From assembly GCA_038503035.1 (NCBI GenBank), contig JAVSML010024600.1:567240-631239 (forward strand): a DNA stretch of 64,000 nucleotides. Direction: 5' to 3'. Below, piece after piece: positions 48,024-60,296 of this stretch (positions are counted from its first letter, which is position 1; each line of letters starts with the position of its first letter). The notes beneath the pieces are model-generated. The model saw only the letters and a program-made list of their open reading frames with translations, was not told the DNA's origin and searched no databases. The stretch comes from Crocodylus rhombifer. Its lineage: Eukaryota > Chordata > Crocodylia > Crocodylidae. A program made the translations under genes and the position numbers.

Positions 48024-49399
48024 TACTAAGATCTCAAAGCCAGATTCAAAAATTGCTATAAATCAACAGAATTCCCTTGAAATGAATTATAATGAGATGG
48101 TAACCCAGGAGTTGGACTGTGTGTGGGGGGAGGAGAGCGGTTCATTCTTTCTTGACACTAAATTCATAAGATACTGATAAGACCTATTTTTGAAAGGTAT
48201 ATAAGAGACAATCTAGTCCAGGTAACAAATTGTCATTAATACTACTTTTTAATAGAAAAATAGATATTGTTTAATCTTGATTTTCTTTCTTTTCTTCTGT
48301 TTGTGTTGCTGGTTAAAAAAAATGGAGTGCCTTAACCATTACAATCCTATGATGATCAAAGTTTGGACAGAACTTTCCCGTGATGATGAATGGTATATTG
48401 TGTCTATTGAACTACTGTAACTTGCTGCCTCCCAAGACTAATTGAATTTCACCATCCAACCATAAAGGAATAAGAACTGGCTTCTTAGGCTAAGATCCAG
48501 AGGCTTGTGACCATCAAAGCACTGATAGATAGAGCACCTGGTGCATGGAAGCCCAGCAATGAGATTGTCCTGCATACCTGCCAAGTATCCTGCCACTATG
48601 CCAAACTGATGAAGCACCTCATGGTGTCAAACATGGTCTCATGGTTGAGAGACAACTACATCAAGCACATAATGAGCAAGTGCCAGTACATGGACTCCAA
48701 CAGACCACCAGCTGCAAACAATTGAGAGGGGAAAGCCTGACCCCTTTCTCCCCTCCAGTGGATCATGACCAAGACACTTATACCTGGACTTTCTCTCACC
48801 CCTGCAGTTGTACCTAGCATGCTGTTACTTGTTGTATCTGTGTGTGTCCTTTAAAATCTACCACTGTAACAATGTGGCTTCCTTGCACAGGGTTTTCTAT
48901 ATTCTCTCTTCTTTGTAAACATTGCACCTTTTTGCTCCTATATTCCTCACCCACACCCATGCCCAGGATAAGTAGGTTACATTCTTACTATGTAACTTAA
49001 CTGCATGCTCCCATACCCACCCTATGGTATGTAGTCACCATCATCTGGATATTTGTATTTCCTCCTACCCCTTCCACTCTTTTAATTACCCTTTTTAACA
49101 TTCACTAATAAAGTTAAAGTTATAGGGTGAGCCATGTCCCTTGCACTATGGGCACTTTGTGGTAATGGAGTACTACTTTTGCACTTTCCTCCTAGGCTGC
49201 TCCTGGGCCTTTTGGCTAGGAGCAAGTGAGACTAGGGGGCATCTGAACTCCAAGGCTTCCAGGCCTGGGGCTTACATGTGGGATGCCTGTCATGGATTTG
49301 GGGAGTATCTGAAACCCCAGACTGATGGGTCTGGGAGGCAATATACTTGCCCAGTGATAGAGCCACATAGACTTGATGACTGAGCTCAGCTCAGTCAAA
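48024..49399. other. Mostly unassigned; 72-codon frame and AATAAA
   Basis: An open frame at 48507-48725 (plus) begins MTIKALIDRAPGAWKPSNEI and ends in a stop shortly after CQYMDSNRPPAANN. It resembles no family I know. A stop-poor flank and an AATAAA at about 49106 lie downstream, so it could be part of a retroposed transcript or an unclassified transposon. No splice sites or partner exons are evident. Confidence 0.25.
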
Positions 49400-49845
49400 T
49401 TTGGAATTTGGATCTGATTTGGCCCTAGTTTATATACTAGATATAAGTAGGTGCCAATGTGCCACTCAAAAGTGTATTTATGAAACATCTGTGTTAAAAC
49501 TTGCAGCTGTTTCAAAAAAAGGTAACATGCATCAGTTCTGGATGAACTAAGGGTGCTGTATGCAAACTGCTACAGCCAGGGCCTGACTATAAAGGGAGGG
49601 GGAAGGGGCTGCCAAGGGAAAAAGTTGGGGGGAAACAAAAAGCAAAAAACTATTTGATTCCCCAGATATATTTTTCCCTGGTGTAGCAGTGAGAAAGACG
49701 CAAAATCAGGGCAAACCTCCAATAATTAGATTGTATACCTGGAACATTATAACAATTTATAAATAGCCCATATACAGAATCTAATTATCGGGGGGATCAT
49801 CTTATAATTTGGATCATCTTCTATTCAGGTAAATACAGTAGATTC
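49400..49845. mobile_element. Second copy of the 686-1858 transposon, right half
   Basis: TGAACTAAGG, CAAACCTCCAATAATTA, AATTTATAAAT, GAATCTAATTATC and the terminal CTTCTATTCAGGTAAATACA align in order with about 1370-1858. The right terminus CAGTA fits the TACTGTATTTAC inverted repeat. The left half is absent or unrecognisable. Confidence 0.6.
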
Positions 49846-50875
49846 ATATACCAGAAGGATTTAGCTCAACATTCTTAAGAATTAATGGTGGCATTTTTGC
49901 CATGAAGTAAAGGATATGAAAAGCAGAAAAAAATAAAATTGCAAAGGAAAGGATGACCCTGAAAATAGTATAGCTAAAGCAGTCATGGATTTTGACCCAC
50001 TTTTCAGACGTCCCATTGGTAACCTGAGTTACAGTCTTTTCAAACCAGTGAGGTTCGAGACTGAAGATTTTCTGACATGAATCTAAAACCCTTAATATTG
50101 CTTCTTATGGTACAAACTGATTTTTCCATATATCAGTATTTAATAGCACACCTTTTGCATAACCAAAAAAGGAGCCAAAGTTCAAATTAAAGTGCTACTG
50201 CACATTTTACAAAAGCCCATCATTTCAAATTTTTCTTCTCATCAGGACTGAAAAAGTCTGAATCTGCTGCCTGTCAAGGTATACAGAAGATCCATCTGTT
50301 TATCAAGCTTTTTTCTTTTGTCTGTTTCTGTGGGAGTTAAGGAGAGAGGAAGGCAGAGTTGTCTGGTTGGGGCACTGACATTTAAGGCAGTGTGTGCCCA
50401 AATATTATAACCAATTGAAAATGCACAGGAAGTTTATCTAGGAAGAGTGTAATTACTCAGATATTATCAACAACATTACCACTAAAATATAAAAGTCCTA
50501 TTCTCAGTTACACAGGTAATAAATACATTAGAGTAAATTATAAATATAAATGTGGATTCAGTGTATTGCCTCTACTTGGCAGGAAGACTTTTGACAAGCA
50601 ATGTCCCACTTAAAGGATTAGTGATTTATGAGGAAAAGCTCTTCTCTCTGAACCACAATCCTGGTACAAAGAAGAGCTGTAGTACTGGAAGTAATATCTA
50701 CATATGGGACATAAAACCAAGGTCCTGACTTCTTGGAGCCAATAGAGAGCCAATGTAACTTTTGGCCAAAGTAGTGGCATTAATTATTGAGTTCTGGCCA
50801 AATAATAATAGTACTGAGGTTCATGAATGGTACCTTGAATCCAAAACTAAGTTCAAATAGATCTGAAATACAGAG
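49846..50875. other. Non-coding stretch
   Basis: No gene or defined repeat. Confidence 0.4.
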
Positions 50876-50877
50876 TA

Positions 50878-51151
50878 CAGTAAAAGCCCTGTTTTCAGGC
50901 AAGAGTGGGGAATGGGGGGTGCTGGTAATCTAAATATCTGAGACACAGGGTTTTCTGGTCGGATGCAGAGTGGGGAGGGGGGTGGTGGCAGCTGCATGCA
51001 GAGCAGCAGCAGCAGTGGTGGCGGTAGCGGTGGCAGCCATGTGTGAGCTTCCCTCCCTCCCCCCACCCCCCACTCCCATGTCTGGCCAGCCATAAATTCC
51101 AGTTAATAGAAATGCCAGTTAGTAAAATGCTGGATAACAGGTCTTTTACTG
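50878..51151. mobile_element. Tigger-like MITE
   Basis: Left end CAGTAAAAGCCCTGTTTTCA and right end (reverse complement) CAGTAAAAGACCTGTTATCC form the inverted repeat, with TA on both sides (50876-50877 and 51152-51153), as expected for Tc1/mariner insertions. The 274-bp body has a purine/GGTGG-rich centre and no coding capacity. It shares termini with 47652-48023 but lacks the extra hairpin. Confidence 0.85.
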
Positions 51152-51624
51152 TATATTTTTGAACAGCTCTAATTAGAAGTCCTGTCTATTTGGTGCTGGT
51201 GGAATTGCAGCTGTAATACTGTGTTTTATTCCAAATGTCTCAGCTGTCACTAAAAATGAGGAACTGGTATGAGAGAAGGACAATAACATATTAAAATGCT
51301 TAAAGAACTTATGAGGGCTATTGAAAAGAGCAAAAGGTGTATGATATTTGCCATCATCTCATTATTAAATCTGCTTGTATGTTCTGCTTCCCTACTGCTC
51401 CCCCATCTCTCTATCTTGTCTGTTCAGACTTTAAATGATTTAGGCAAAATCTGTGTTTGCAGAGGCAGGGCTCCAGACTCTGTTGGATTTTGGGCACTCC
51501 CAAAATTGTCATTAATCAAGGTATTGTTAATAACGATGAGGGTAAGATAGATGTTTTCAAATGGCTTGTTGGAAGGATAACTTACTCATGTCTCTTTGCA
51601 TTCATTAATGTGCCATAATTACGA
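51152..51624. other. Non-coding stretch
   Basis: No feature recognised. Confidence 0.4.
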
Positions 51625-51835
51625 CGCATTAAGTGTAGTACCTGTAATAATGGGTATTAAATGGGTTGAAATGGGTGCTACTGCGAAGTAGCACCACCTA
51701 ACGCTTTTTTGTGATGCTAATGAGTGGTAGACTAATTCTACTGTGCATTAGCACATTAACAGTTTTTGTCTGCTGCACTAAAGCACGGCAGAATTAGTCT
51801 ACCGTGCATTTGGCATCTTACATATATGTGCCCAG
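51625..51835. mobile_element. Possible palindromic MITE
   Basis: GGTAGACTAATTCT (51726-51739) and AGAATTAGTCTACC (51790-51803) are a perfect 14-bp inverted repeat. Surrounding words (GCATTAGCACATTA, GTGCATTTGGCATC) also mirror loosely. No terminal duplication was found. Style resembles the other palindromic elements. Confidence 0.45.
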
Positions 51836-52059
51836 TATGCCTCAGAGAGGTATATCTATTATAGGAGTAAGTGAGCATTAGAAATCACAGCTGCATTTGG
51901 GCAAATAATTCCAAATGAAGATACCGTCTATGTGGAATATTCTCTCCAGAGACGTGCTACATGTAAAGGACAACTAGCTAAGGACTCTTAGTTCTACTGC
52001 ACTTCAAGGCCAACGTTTATTACTTCTGCATTAAAAAAAAATGTCCAACATATTGCTGT

Positions 52060-52195
52060 ACAATAACGTCAGCAGAGTCTGCCATTGCCTGCAGAAGGGT
52101 GTTTCTGCCCAAATATGTGCAAAGACATTTTTCCAACTATTTAGTTGGTCTAATAGAAGATATCATATCTACCCAGAGAACACTGCCTGCTTTAT
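52060..52195 (+). mobile_element. PLE terminal fragment
   Basis: TTGCCTGCAGAAGGGTGTTT ... CCAACTATTTAGTTGGTCTA and ATAGAAGATATCATATCTAC match the PLE tail, including a degraded ribozyme-like core at about 52089-52115. The copy stops near AACACTGCCTGC, before the last ~30 bp of the PLE 3' end. Confidence 0.75.
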
Positions 52196-52284
52196 AATGA
52201 GGAATCTTATACTTGCTTTTTAAATACAACCATACTTACCTGAATGCTCAGCAGGGTGATTAAAGAAAGAATCCAATCAAAGAC

Positions 52285-52435
52285 ACACTCAGCCTTTTAC
52301 TCATTGGCTGAGCAGTTAGAGCATTCACCTAGCACAGAAGGGACTCAAGCATCCATCTCCCAAGAAAATGCCCTAGCCATCAAGCTATATAGCATTCTGA
52401 CATGGGATTATCTTAGTCCCCTCTGTTAGGGTTGT
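52285..52435 (+). repeat. tRNA-related SINE-like fragment
   Basis: TTGGCTGAGCAGTTAGAGCA fits a pol III A box and GGGACTCAAGCATCC a degraded B box. The following ATCTCCC and TGCCCTAGCCATCAAGCTAT fit the body of a tRNA-related repeat common in turtles and related reptiles, as I remember it. Not a functional tRNA. Confidence 0.5.
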
Positions 52436-52739
52436 TCCATTTTTACATTTCAAAAAAATATATTCATTGGAGCAGGGATTGTAGTTCAGGTGTTCTCAGT
52501 CTTAGGTAAATTCTCTAGCTACTGTGTTGTAGACTCAGTTTACTAGTTCCATGCTCACTCTGTTCTTATAAATATTTAGTAATTCCATGCAAAATTTCAA
52601 GGGAGTGAGCATCACAAATGCACACACCAGATAATCTGTACCTTCATGGATAATTATCGGGGGAGGGTCAAATCCCCTCCCCCAGAGGAAGAAATTCATT
52701 ATATACCTTTTACATCCTGAGTGAATGTTGCAGGTGGTA

Positions 52740-52842
52740 GGTAACCATTTGCCAGGGTTAGTATGGGAATAGGACTCCCTGCATTCATACAGAAGGTTAG
52801 ATTATCTGAGGTCCCCTCCAATCCTAAAATTCTAACCACTAA
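52740..52842 (+). mobile_element. CR1 3' tail fragment
   Basis: GGTTAGATTATCTGAGGTCC followed by CCTCCAATCCTAAAATTCTA is the CR1 3' untranslated motif in degraded form. No coding part is recognisable upstream. Confidence 0.55.
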
Positions 52843-55576
52843 GGATAAAGGGAAATTTAAATCAACTCCTGCTCTGTCGGTTTTATAAATCTAGTCCTTA
52901 TTTCCTTTTTTGTTTCTTTTAAGTGCCTGAAATGAAACATTTGGTTCATCAAGTCAATTTAAAAAAATCATTTTGGCAAGAAATTTTTTTTTCCATTCAA
53001 CTGTCAAACCAAAAATCAGTCGTTTGAACAGCTCTCACAGTGAATTCAAAAGTTGGGAAGATGCCTGAAAGTTAAGAGCTGCAAGGCTTAGGACCATTTT
53101 CTGAATCTAGCCCCCTGTACCTAATTCAAATTTGCAGATGAAAGAATGCTGTCCAAAATTAAACACCTTGGTTGAATGTATATGCACTTCTATGTGATGG
53201 GCTCTGTACCACAGATATTTGTATATTGGTTTCTGTTTTTGGGTGGAGAATTTTATGATTCCTCTTGTTTATGTAATAAATGTTTGTGCTGTTTCTTATA
53301 TTTTGTTTATTGTCTGTGGTAAGTGTGATTTCAGAGTATTTGATTATATAGGTTGGCCTCTTCTGCAAAGAAGGAGATCTACACTTCCCAGCACAAGCCA
53401 AACAAGAGATGTGCTTTTTTTAAGTCGGCTAAAGCTCCTATACTAAGGGCTGACAAGGCACAGGAGAGACAGGAAAAGCTAAAGCACCCTGGGCCAGTGA
53501 GTTGGTCCTTTTAGCACATCTCAGTTGCTTCTCAGTGGCCAAGTAGCAGGCAGCAGAGAAGAGTTTCAGGCTAAAATACACTGCTGAAAGGGTGTGAGTG
53601 CACCCTGTGTGTGTCAGTTAGTTTAGGAGTTTTATTTTCTTTATTATCATTCTAGAGAATGACAATAAGATATTCTCTGAATTAGTGCAGACCCTTTATT
53701 GTCCAATGACTTCCTTTGAGCAGGAAGCACTATCATATTGTAGTATGAATAAAGAGAATGCCTTCCAAATTTGTCCATTTATTTGCTTCATGGTCATGTA
53801 TTGATGGCTGTGTTGATATTCTGATTTGCTGCCTATGGAAATCAAGCTCCATTGTACCTATTACTGGAAAGAGAAAAAAAGAAAACAGATCACTTTGGGC
53901 TGGTGCTACACAAGGTTGCATACAAGATAATTGCCCATTCCCTAACATAAAGATCTAAACATGATGGGATCCAAACACAGATATTCTTTCTCCTTGCTTG
54001 ATCCATGTAACCTACGTGCACATCTAACCTTCCTTCGCTCATCTTTCTATGGTGTAAATATAAAGGACCAGACACTAAGGAAAGCCAGGATGATGGGCAT
54101 GATCACTTTAAAAAGTGATTTCATTATAAAATTCTACCTTTAATTACAGGCCCCGTTATGAGCAATTAATTTTATGCATCTGGGCTGATGTGTCCTATCT
54201 GTTGATATACAAATGATTTACAATGGAACTGGAATTTTTTCTGCTACATTTCATAGACTTGACATCATCATCTTCTAGTAAAATATTTGTAGAAACGAAC
54301 AATTAAAATAGCAGTTTTTCATTTAGAGTCACCATGATTGTAGGCACAAATATCAGTCATCCTTCAGGAAATTCACTCTAAAATAATACATAAAACAATG
54401 TTCTGAACATCTTTTAAACTTAGTGGAGGCATTAAAAAATTTTCACAGAGGCATTGGAGCTTAAACCTGACCTCAGAATGCATGCACGATTCTCAATGAC
54501 TACACAAGAGGTATGAGGACATAGCTAATGTAAAGAACTTGAGCCTACCACATCAAAAAAGTGGCTATTAAATATATTACAACATCTGTAGGACATGAGG
54601 TATACCTGAATGACTTTAAATCAGTCAAAAGGTACTTCAGAGGAATCCAAATGTTTTCAAAGTAAACTCTTCTGAATTTATTGTGGTGATGTGATCATCT
54701 GTCTTACACTGTATCATGAGATAAAACGCTTCAATCACAGCGTAAAAAGGTTCCTTAGGAATAAATAGGAATGAAATAAGATAGAAAACAATTACCAACA
54801 AACAAACAAAAAAGCAGCTCAGCTTGCTCCTTTTATTCTTCTCTCATTTTGATAGTTTCAAAAGTAATGATCTATTATCAGAATTAGGTGATGTAGTGTA
54901 GTGGCTCTCAGAATTACCCAGTAGTTTCAGTTGTAGAGTTCAAGTGTCTACTACTGTTTTTCATGAATAAGACAGGAAGGATTGATTTTTTAATAGCTAG
55001 CACAATGGGCCCATAATTTTTAAGGCAAGCATTCAGAAGCATGTTTCTCCAAGCTCAAAACTGGTGTGTAGTTCAACAAAACATTGCTAGCAACTCAATG
55101 GACACCATAACCTCACATATCCTAAGGTAGTTTTAATAAAACAATTTTTTAAAAAATGATTATGGAAAGGACAAAGCAAATTGACAGGACAAGGAAATTC
55201 AGAGCCAATGATGACCCTTTGGACAGAATGCTGGTATTGTTCCAGAGCTGTTTCAAAGATGGAACGCTACAGACTCACGTTTTTTGAATCTGAAACTGTC
55301 ATTATGATGTGTAGATACTTCAGAGGTGCTAGCCAGTGCTCATCATTACTGGGCTGTATTCTCCTTTATGGTTGTAACGATGTGTCCATACTGCAGACAC
55401 ATAATATGCAAACAAGTCCAAAATTTCTGCCAATGCTCTGTAATCCTTACCTTAAACAACATGATCATGAGCCCAGTTTTGTTCATAGTATTCCATTACA
55501 TTTGCAATTACGTTAAATCATAGTGTAGCTAGAAATCTATTAGAAATTAGCTTGAGAATTAACGTATATCTTAAGA
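52843..55576. other. Long non-coding AT-rich stretch
   Basis: No gene or defined repeat. A CAAA repeat lies near 54799-54811. The 111-codon frame at 55181-55516 has no recognisable domain. Confidence 0.4.
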
Positions 55577-55713
55577 CAGAGTTTTTTAAGCTCGTCAGGT
55601 TGGTGACCTTTTATTCAAATCAAGCATTTTCATGTCTCCATCCCCTTTACTTTGCTATAAGAGCAAAATAAAGTGTATCTTTGTTAACCCTAATTAAATG
55701 TCTATTGCATTTA

Positions 55714-55756
<43 letters not shown>

Positions 55757-55929
55757 TTCAAGAGGCTGACAGAGAACACTTGATCTTGAAGAATAAGGAT
55801 GTGTGAGAGTGAGGGAGTGAGATTTCTTTTGCTTTTGATTGTAATAAAATTCTCAATACCTCATGACCTGACCCTGATTGCCTTTCATGATCCCCCTAGA
55901 GGTTGTGATCCACCAGCTGAGAAACAGTA
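55577..55929. mobile_element. Probable non-autonomous hAT element with TG microsatellite
   Basis: Left CAGAGTTTTTTAAGCT and right end ACCAGCTGAGAAACAGTA (reverse complement TACTGTTTCTCAGCT) form an imperfect hAT-like terminus. Flanking octamers TCTTAAGA and TTCTAAGC agree at 5 of 8 positions. A long TG run sits inside at 55716-55752. Tentative. Confidence 0.45.
55716..55752 (+). repeat. (TG)n microsatellite
   Basis: An uninterrupted run of about 18 TG units. Confidence 0.95.
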
Positions 55930-55937
55930 TTCTAAGC

Positions 55938-57391
55938 AACTTTGAACCAAGCTTCTCTAGAGATTGTTTTTAAGCAAACTGTATTTTTTACAGATGGACC
56001 AGGAGATGTCACACATATAACATGTCACCAGTTACAGGTCTGATATTGGTATGTTTTTAAATAAGCAAGTGCTCAAAGTATTATTATTAGCAAATAAATA
56101 TAAAAATTAACCACAGAATTGTACTAGTTAGATTAGAATATTTTATCTTTATGATATTTCTTCAAAAATATATAAACAAGTGATAAAAAAGAACCTATGT
56201 TAATAGTAACACTATACCTCTTTCATTGACATCATAATGGCTCCCCTGAATGTTTTGATGTTGTTTTGACATAGGATTCTTACACTGACACATTTTTCTA
56301 TTTGCAGTTACTTTGAATAGTATTTTTATATGCAAAAACATGGTAAAGGTTAACATTATAAAAGCTGTAGATTTGTACCTATTCATGCTTTTCCATATCA
56401 GCTTAGGTCCAGATCATATGGACATTTACTTTTATGAGTAACTTTTCTAGTTATGAACAGACCCATCAGAATAACTTTTCTTAATGTGCATTCACAAGAC
56501 TAGGGCCTGAAAATGTGTTACTCACTCAAATAAGTATCTTCCCATTAATTTGAGCCTGAGCTGAACAGTACTAAATATGCTAATAACGTATTACTTATTT
56601 GGCTATTCATCACCTATATTAGTTAAAAACATTTTTCATCCAAAAGTCAGCATTTCATGAACACAGGAGTGATCTTCTGCAGCTGTAGAATCCTAGATCC
56701 AAATATTTGTATTCATTTTACCTTGAAATATCCCACTTTTTCTTCCATTACTATAAATACCACTGACATCAACATGGTGACATCAGCTTTTCCCAGCAAG
56801 CACATGTGCAGTTCATATACTAGCAGGCTTTAGGAAATGAATGTCCCGTTAATTCCTTCCAACTACATCAAGGCATAATACAGATCAAGTTCCCCAAGTT
56901 TTATATTTTCTTAGTTTCCCTGTACAGACCTCTAGGTACATTATAACTTCTGGATGCAGATGAAAATGTAATTCTTATTAATATTGCACTGCAATTCTTA
57001 TTAATTTTGACAAGGAGTCTCTCAAACACCTCTTACTGACCTTGCACAGCATTTTTTCACCATTAGGAAAAGAACTACACTATTAATTATTTTGTGTATT
57101 ATACAGCTTTTGAAGAGACAAAGACAAAGAAATACATCAAAATCATTTGAGGTTATGCATAAATGTGCTTGTAAGATGACACATTCAGTACCTGGATTTG
57201 CAGTGGTGAAAATAAGATCCTTTTTTACTGGTCTGGATCTAATAGGATAGAAATATCTACAAAAGTATTGAAAAACATAAAATATTATGACAATACTGCA
57301 TAAAATACACCTAATCTCAAGCATTGTGACTAGCCACTGTTTAAAGAAAGATCCAGGTGAAAGGTATCATAGTTGGCTAAAAGTAACATAA
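55938..57391. other. Non-coding AT-rich stretch
   Basis: No gene or defined repeat seen up to the CR1 truncation point. Confidence 0.4.
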
Positions 57392-58177
57392 GATAAGTGC
57401 AAAGTGCAAGGTGTTGCACATGGGGAGGAAGAACCGGCACCACACTTACAGGTTTGGGAACTCCCCTCTTGCCAGCACGGAGACGGAAAAGGATCTTGGA
57501 GTCGTCATTGACTCCACGATGAACATGGGCCAGCAGTGTGGGGAGGCAGTCAAGAAGGCCAACCGTACCCTGTCATGCATCCACAGATGCATCTCGAGCT
57601 GGTCCAGGGAGGTGATCCTCCCCCTCTATGCGGCACTGGTCAGGCCGCAGCTGGAGTACTGCGTCCAGTTCTGGGCGCCGCACTTCAAGAGGGACGTGGA
57701 CGATATGGAAAGAGTTCAGAGGAGGGCCACTCGTATGATCAGGGGTCAGCAGGGCAGGCCTTGAGGAGAGGCTACGGGACCTGAACCTGTTTAGCCTCCA
57801 CAAGAGAAGGTTAAGGGGGGACCTTGTGGCCTGCTACAAACTGGTCAGGGGGGATCAGCAGGTATTGGGGGAGTCCCTGTTCCCCCGTGCGCTGCCAGGA
57901 GTGACCAGGAATAACGGTCACAAGCTGGCGGAGGGTAAGTTTAGATTAGATATTAGGAGGCGCTACTTCACAGTCAGGGCGGCTAGGGCCTGGAACCAGC
58001 TTCCAGGGGAAGTGGTGCAGGCTCCTAGCCTGGGGATTTTTAAAAGGAAGTTAGATGAGCACCTTGCCGGGGTCATCTGACCCCGGTACTCTTTCCTGCC
58101 AAGGCAGGGGGTCGGACTAGATGATCTACCTAGGTCCCTTCCGACTCTAGCAACTATGAAACTATGAAACCATGAAG
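57392..58177 (+). mobile_element. CR1 LINE, 5'-truncated, second subfamily
   Basis: Plus-strand CR1 copy covering the C-terminal third of the reverse transcriptase gene and the full 3' end. The tail has GGGTCGGACTAGATGATCTA and ends in three copies of the octamer AACTATGA-type microsatellite (58150-58177). It is much more GC-rich than its surroundings, and its protein differs from the 43636-45054 copy, so it represents a separate CR1 lineage. Confidence 0.95.
57411..58080 (+). pseudogene. CR1 reverse transcriptase C-terminus, one frameshift
   Basis: The first frame (57411-57764) starts in CR1 sequence with LHMGRKNRHHTYRFGNSPL and reaches RATRMIRGQQGRP. The second (57826-58080) carries ACYKLVRGDQQVLGESLFPR and ends DEHLAGVI, stop. 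The break at about 57760 is consistent with a single small deletion in an otherwise clean frame. The catalytic RT motifs lie upstream of the truncation point and are missing. Confidence 0.9.
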
Positions 58178-59987
58178 ATTTGAAATGGTAAATTATCTAG
58201 CAGAATTATACCGCAAATAAAGAGAAGAGAGATAAGTATTTTGAAAAAAAGCAAAATAATGCTGATTCCATCTATATAGCCCTGTTCCAGGGTAATTAAC
58301 TTTAACCTAAACCAAGTCACTAACCACAACCCTGCATATTGGCAAAGTGCACTATGCCAGAGGATCACCCAAAGACAAGCATCTGAGTTGTACTCAGTTG
58401 AGAAGGACATCCCTTTGAGGGGGCACAAAATATTACCCCTCTTCATCCAGTTGCTCTGTTCCTCCTGTTACAGTCTCAGTACAGAGTATGCAAGGGAAGG
58501 GAAATTCCTGGATCCTTTCCTCCCATAGCACTTCATCTGGCCACTTCAGGTAGGTCTATACCATGGTGGCAACATACCCTGGTAAGAACATTCCCAAGTA
58601 CACTCACACACTCACTCCTGGACACATTCTCCAAGCCAGGAAACACATCAGTGAGGGCATTCGACTGCAACCTTCTTCAGCTGATTTCAAGACCTAAATT
58701 TCTAATATGCTCGAGACCCAGAATATTTCTGGGTTTGATGCATGTGAGAGGAAGCAGGTACCCAGGGCACGATTGGGAGCAAACCCCACCAGGGCTGCTA
58801 TGTTGTAGACATTTCAGTACATAAAATTGGGCTTGGCACCTGTAATCTGGATATGTTGACCCATATTTTCCCTTGGCTGGCTTCTGGACACAGAATAGAA
58901 GAATCATTCAACAGGTTACTCTAGATATATATAGATGTTTGCCACATCTGAGCTACAGTCATGCAAGTTACTTTAAGTTGCATGATTATGGATTAGGAGC
59001 AGTTTGTGCACATGTTTGCCAGTGCCAGGAGCCATGTTGGGAACCTGGTTTAAGTAACTCAGGGTGGGATGGGGGAAAGGGGTGCTGGTGGGGTTTGGAG
59101 GGATAGGGGAGCTAGTGAGTCTGCAGGGAAGGGGTTGGTGGCAGTTGAGGGGGGTCAGAGGGCTAAAAATACCCTGCTCAGTTGGGGAGTGGGAGTTGGA
59201 AAAAAGCATCCCCAGGACTGTGGTGAGTGGCTGAGCTTTCCCAGTTGCAGGGCTGCACTTCAAATGTGTGCAGACATTCAGTAGTTCAGGGTAACATATT
59301 CCCAGTCTAACTCCTCAGGAGAACTCATTTGGATCAGGTCAGCCATTTTTTTGCTTTTTAGGAGCAAGTGACTTGAATTATTGTTATGTGAGAGCAGCAG
59401 GAATTGGCTAGCAAAGAGCAACGTAACTTGAACTCCAGTAAAACAATAATAACAGTATAGCATGTACTTCTAAAATTTCTCCTTATATTCCTCTATTATG
59501 AAGACTCAGGGCTATAAACAGTATTGTGTACCAGAAAAGCAAATATATATGAAAAAGGTAAATGTTTAATTTGCTATTTGAACCACCTTAGGAGAGGAAA
59601 AAGCCTTTCATCCAGACCTAGAATGACATGATTTATTATAACTGCTTAATATTTTTCCATTTTAACTATTTCATTTGGAAGTCAGGATAGCTGCTTTGTG
59701 GTGCCATTAGATGATCTAAAATAAATCCAGAATTGGTAAATAATTATAGCAAGAGTGACCTGGCTATCTGTCCCTGTGCCCAACAGTAAACTACACTGCA
59801 TGGTGAAATTTCTGTTCTTAACATAGATTTCCTTTTTGTTATTACAAAAATTATACTTTTTTCTTTAGAACAGAAATACCTTGAAAAGAAACACGCATTG
59901 TTCTATGTATAAAGATTCATGGATTAGAGTTCATACCTGTCCATGTAACTAGGCACTAATGCACAAATGAATACCCATGACATGACT
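58178..59987. other. Non-coding stretch
   Basis: No gene recognised. It ends at the target duplication of the PLE. Confidence 0.4.
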
Positions 59988-60007
59988 AATTAATTATCAG
60001 CAGTAAA

Positions 60008-60296
60008 GGTTCTTTGGGTAAATCCAATATCTGTTATAAGACCAACTAAAATATTTGGGGAAAAAAATCTTTGCAAGTTTTTGGGTACAAACATCCTTCG
60101 TCAGGCTGAGGAAGCATCTGCAATTGGTATGTGCTCTTCCCAGATGGAAAAGAATAGAAGCCAGAGGCCAGTATGCATGCAAGGATGTCAGCCAGTGAAA
60201 ATGCTAATTAAGGCAGTTAATGGGTGAGAGACAGGTGTGGGGTGGGGGAGGGGGATGTAGACCTGGTGATAAGAATATAGCTGATAAATAGCAGAG
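60008..60296 (-). repeat. PLE left terminal segment (inverted copy)
   Basis: Read on the minus strand it runs TATTTATCAGCTATATTCTT ... GCATGCATACTGGCCTCTGG ... TTGGATTTACCCAAAGAACC and aligns throughout with 62661-62961 read on the plus strand. Inverted terminal segments next to a 5'-truncated body are known from Penelope elements. Confidence 0.9.
60078..60104 (-). ncRNA. Hammerhead-ribozyme-like core, left PLE terminus
   Basis: On the minus strand: CTGACGA, then a hairpin-forming AGGATGTTTGTACCC and AAAA in place of GAAA. PLE termini are known to encode hammerhead ribozymes. Here the first core strand is intact and the second has lost its G. The outer stems were not resolved by eye. Confidence 0.4.

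Noticed and set aside
55181..55516. 111-codon frame considered as a host exon
   Set aside because: It has no flanking splice signals that stand out, no known domain and ordinary composition.
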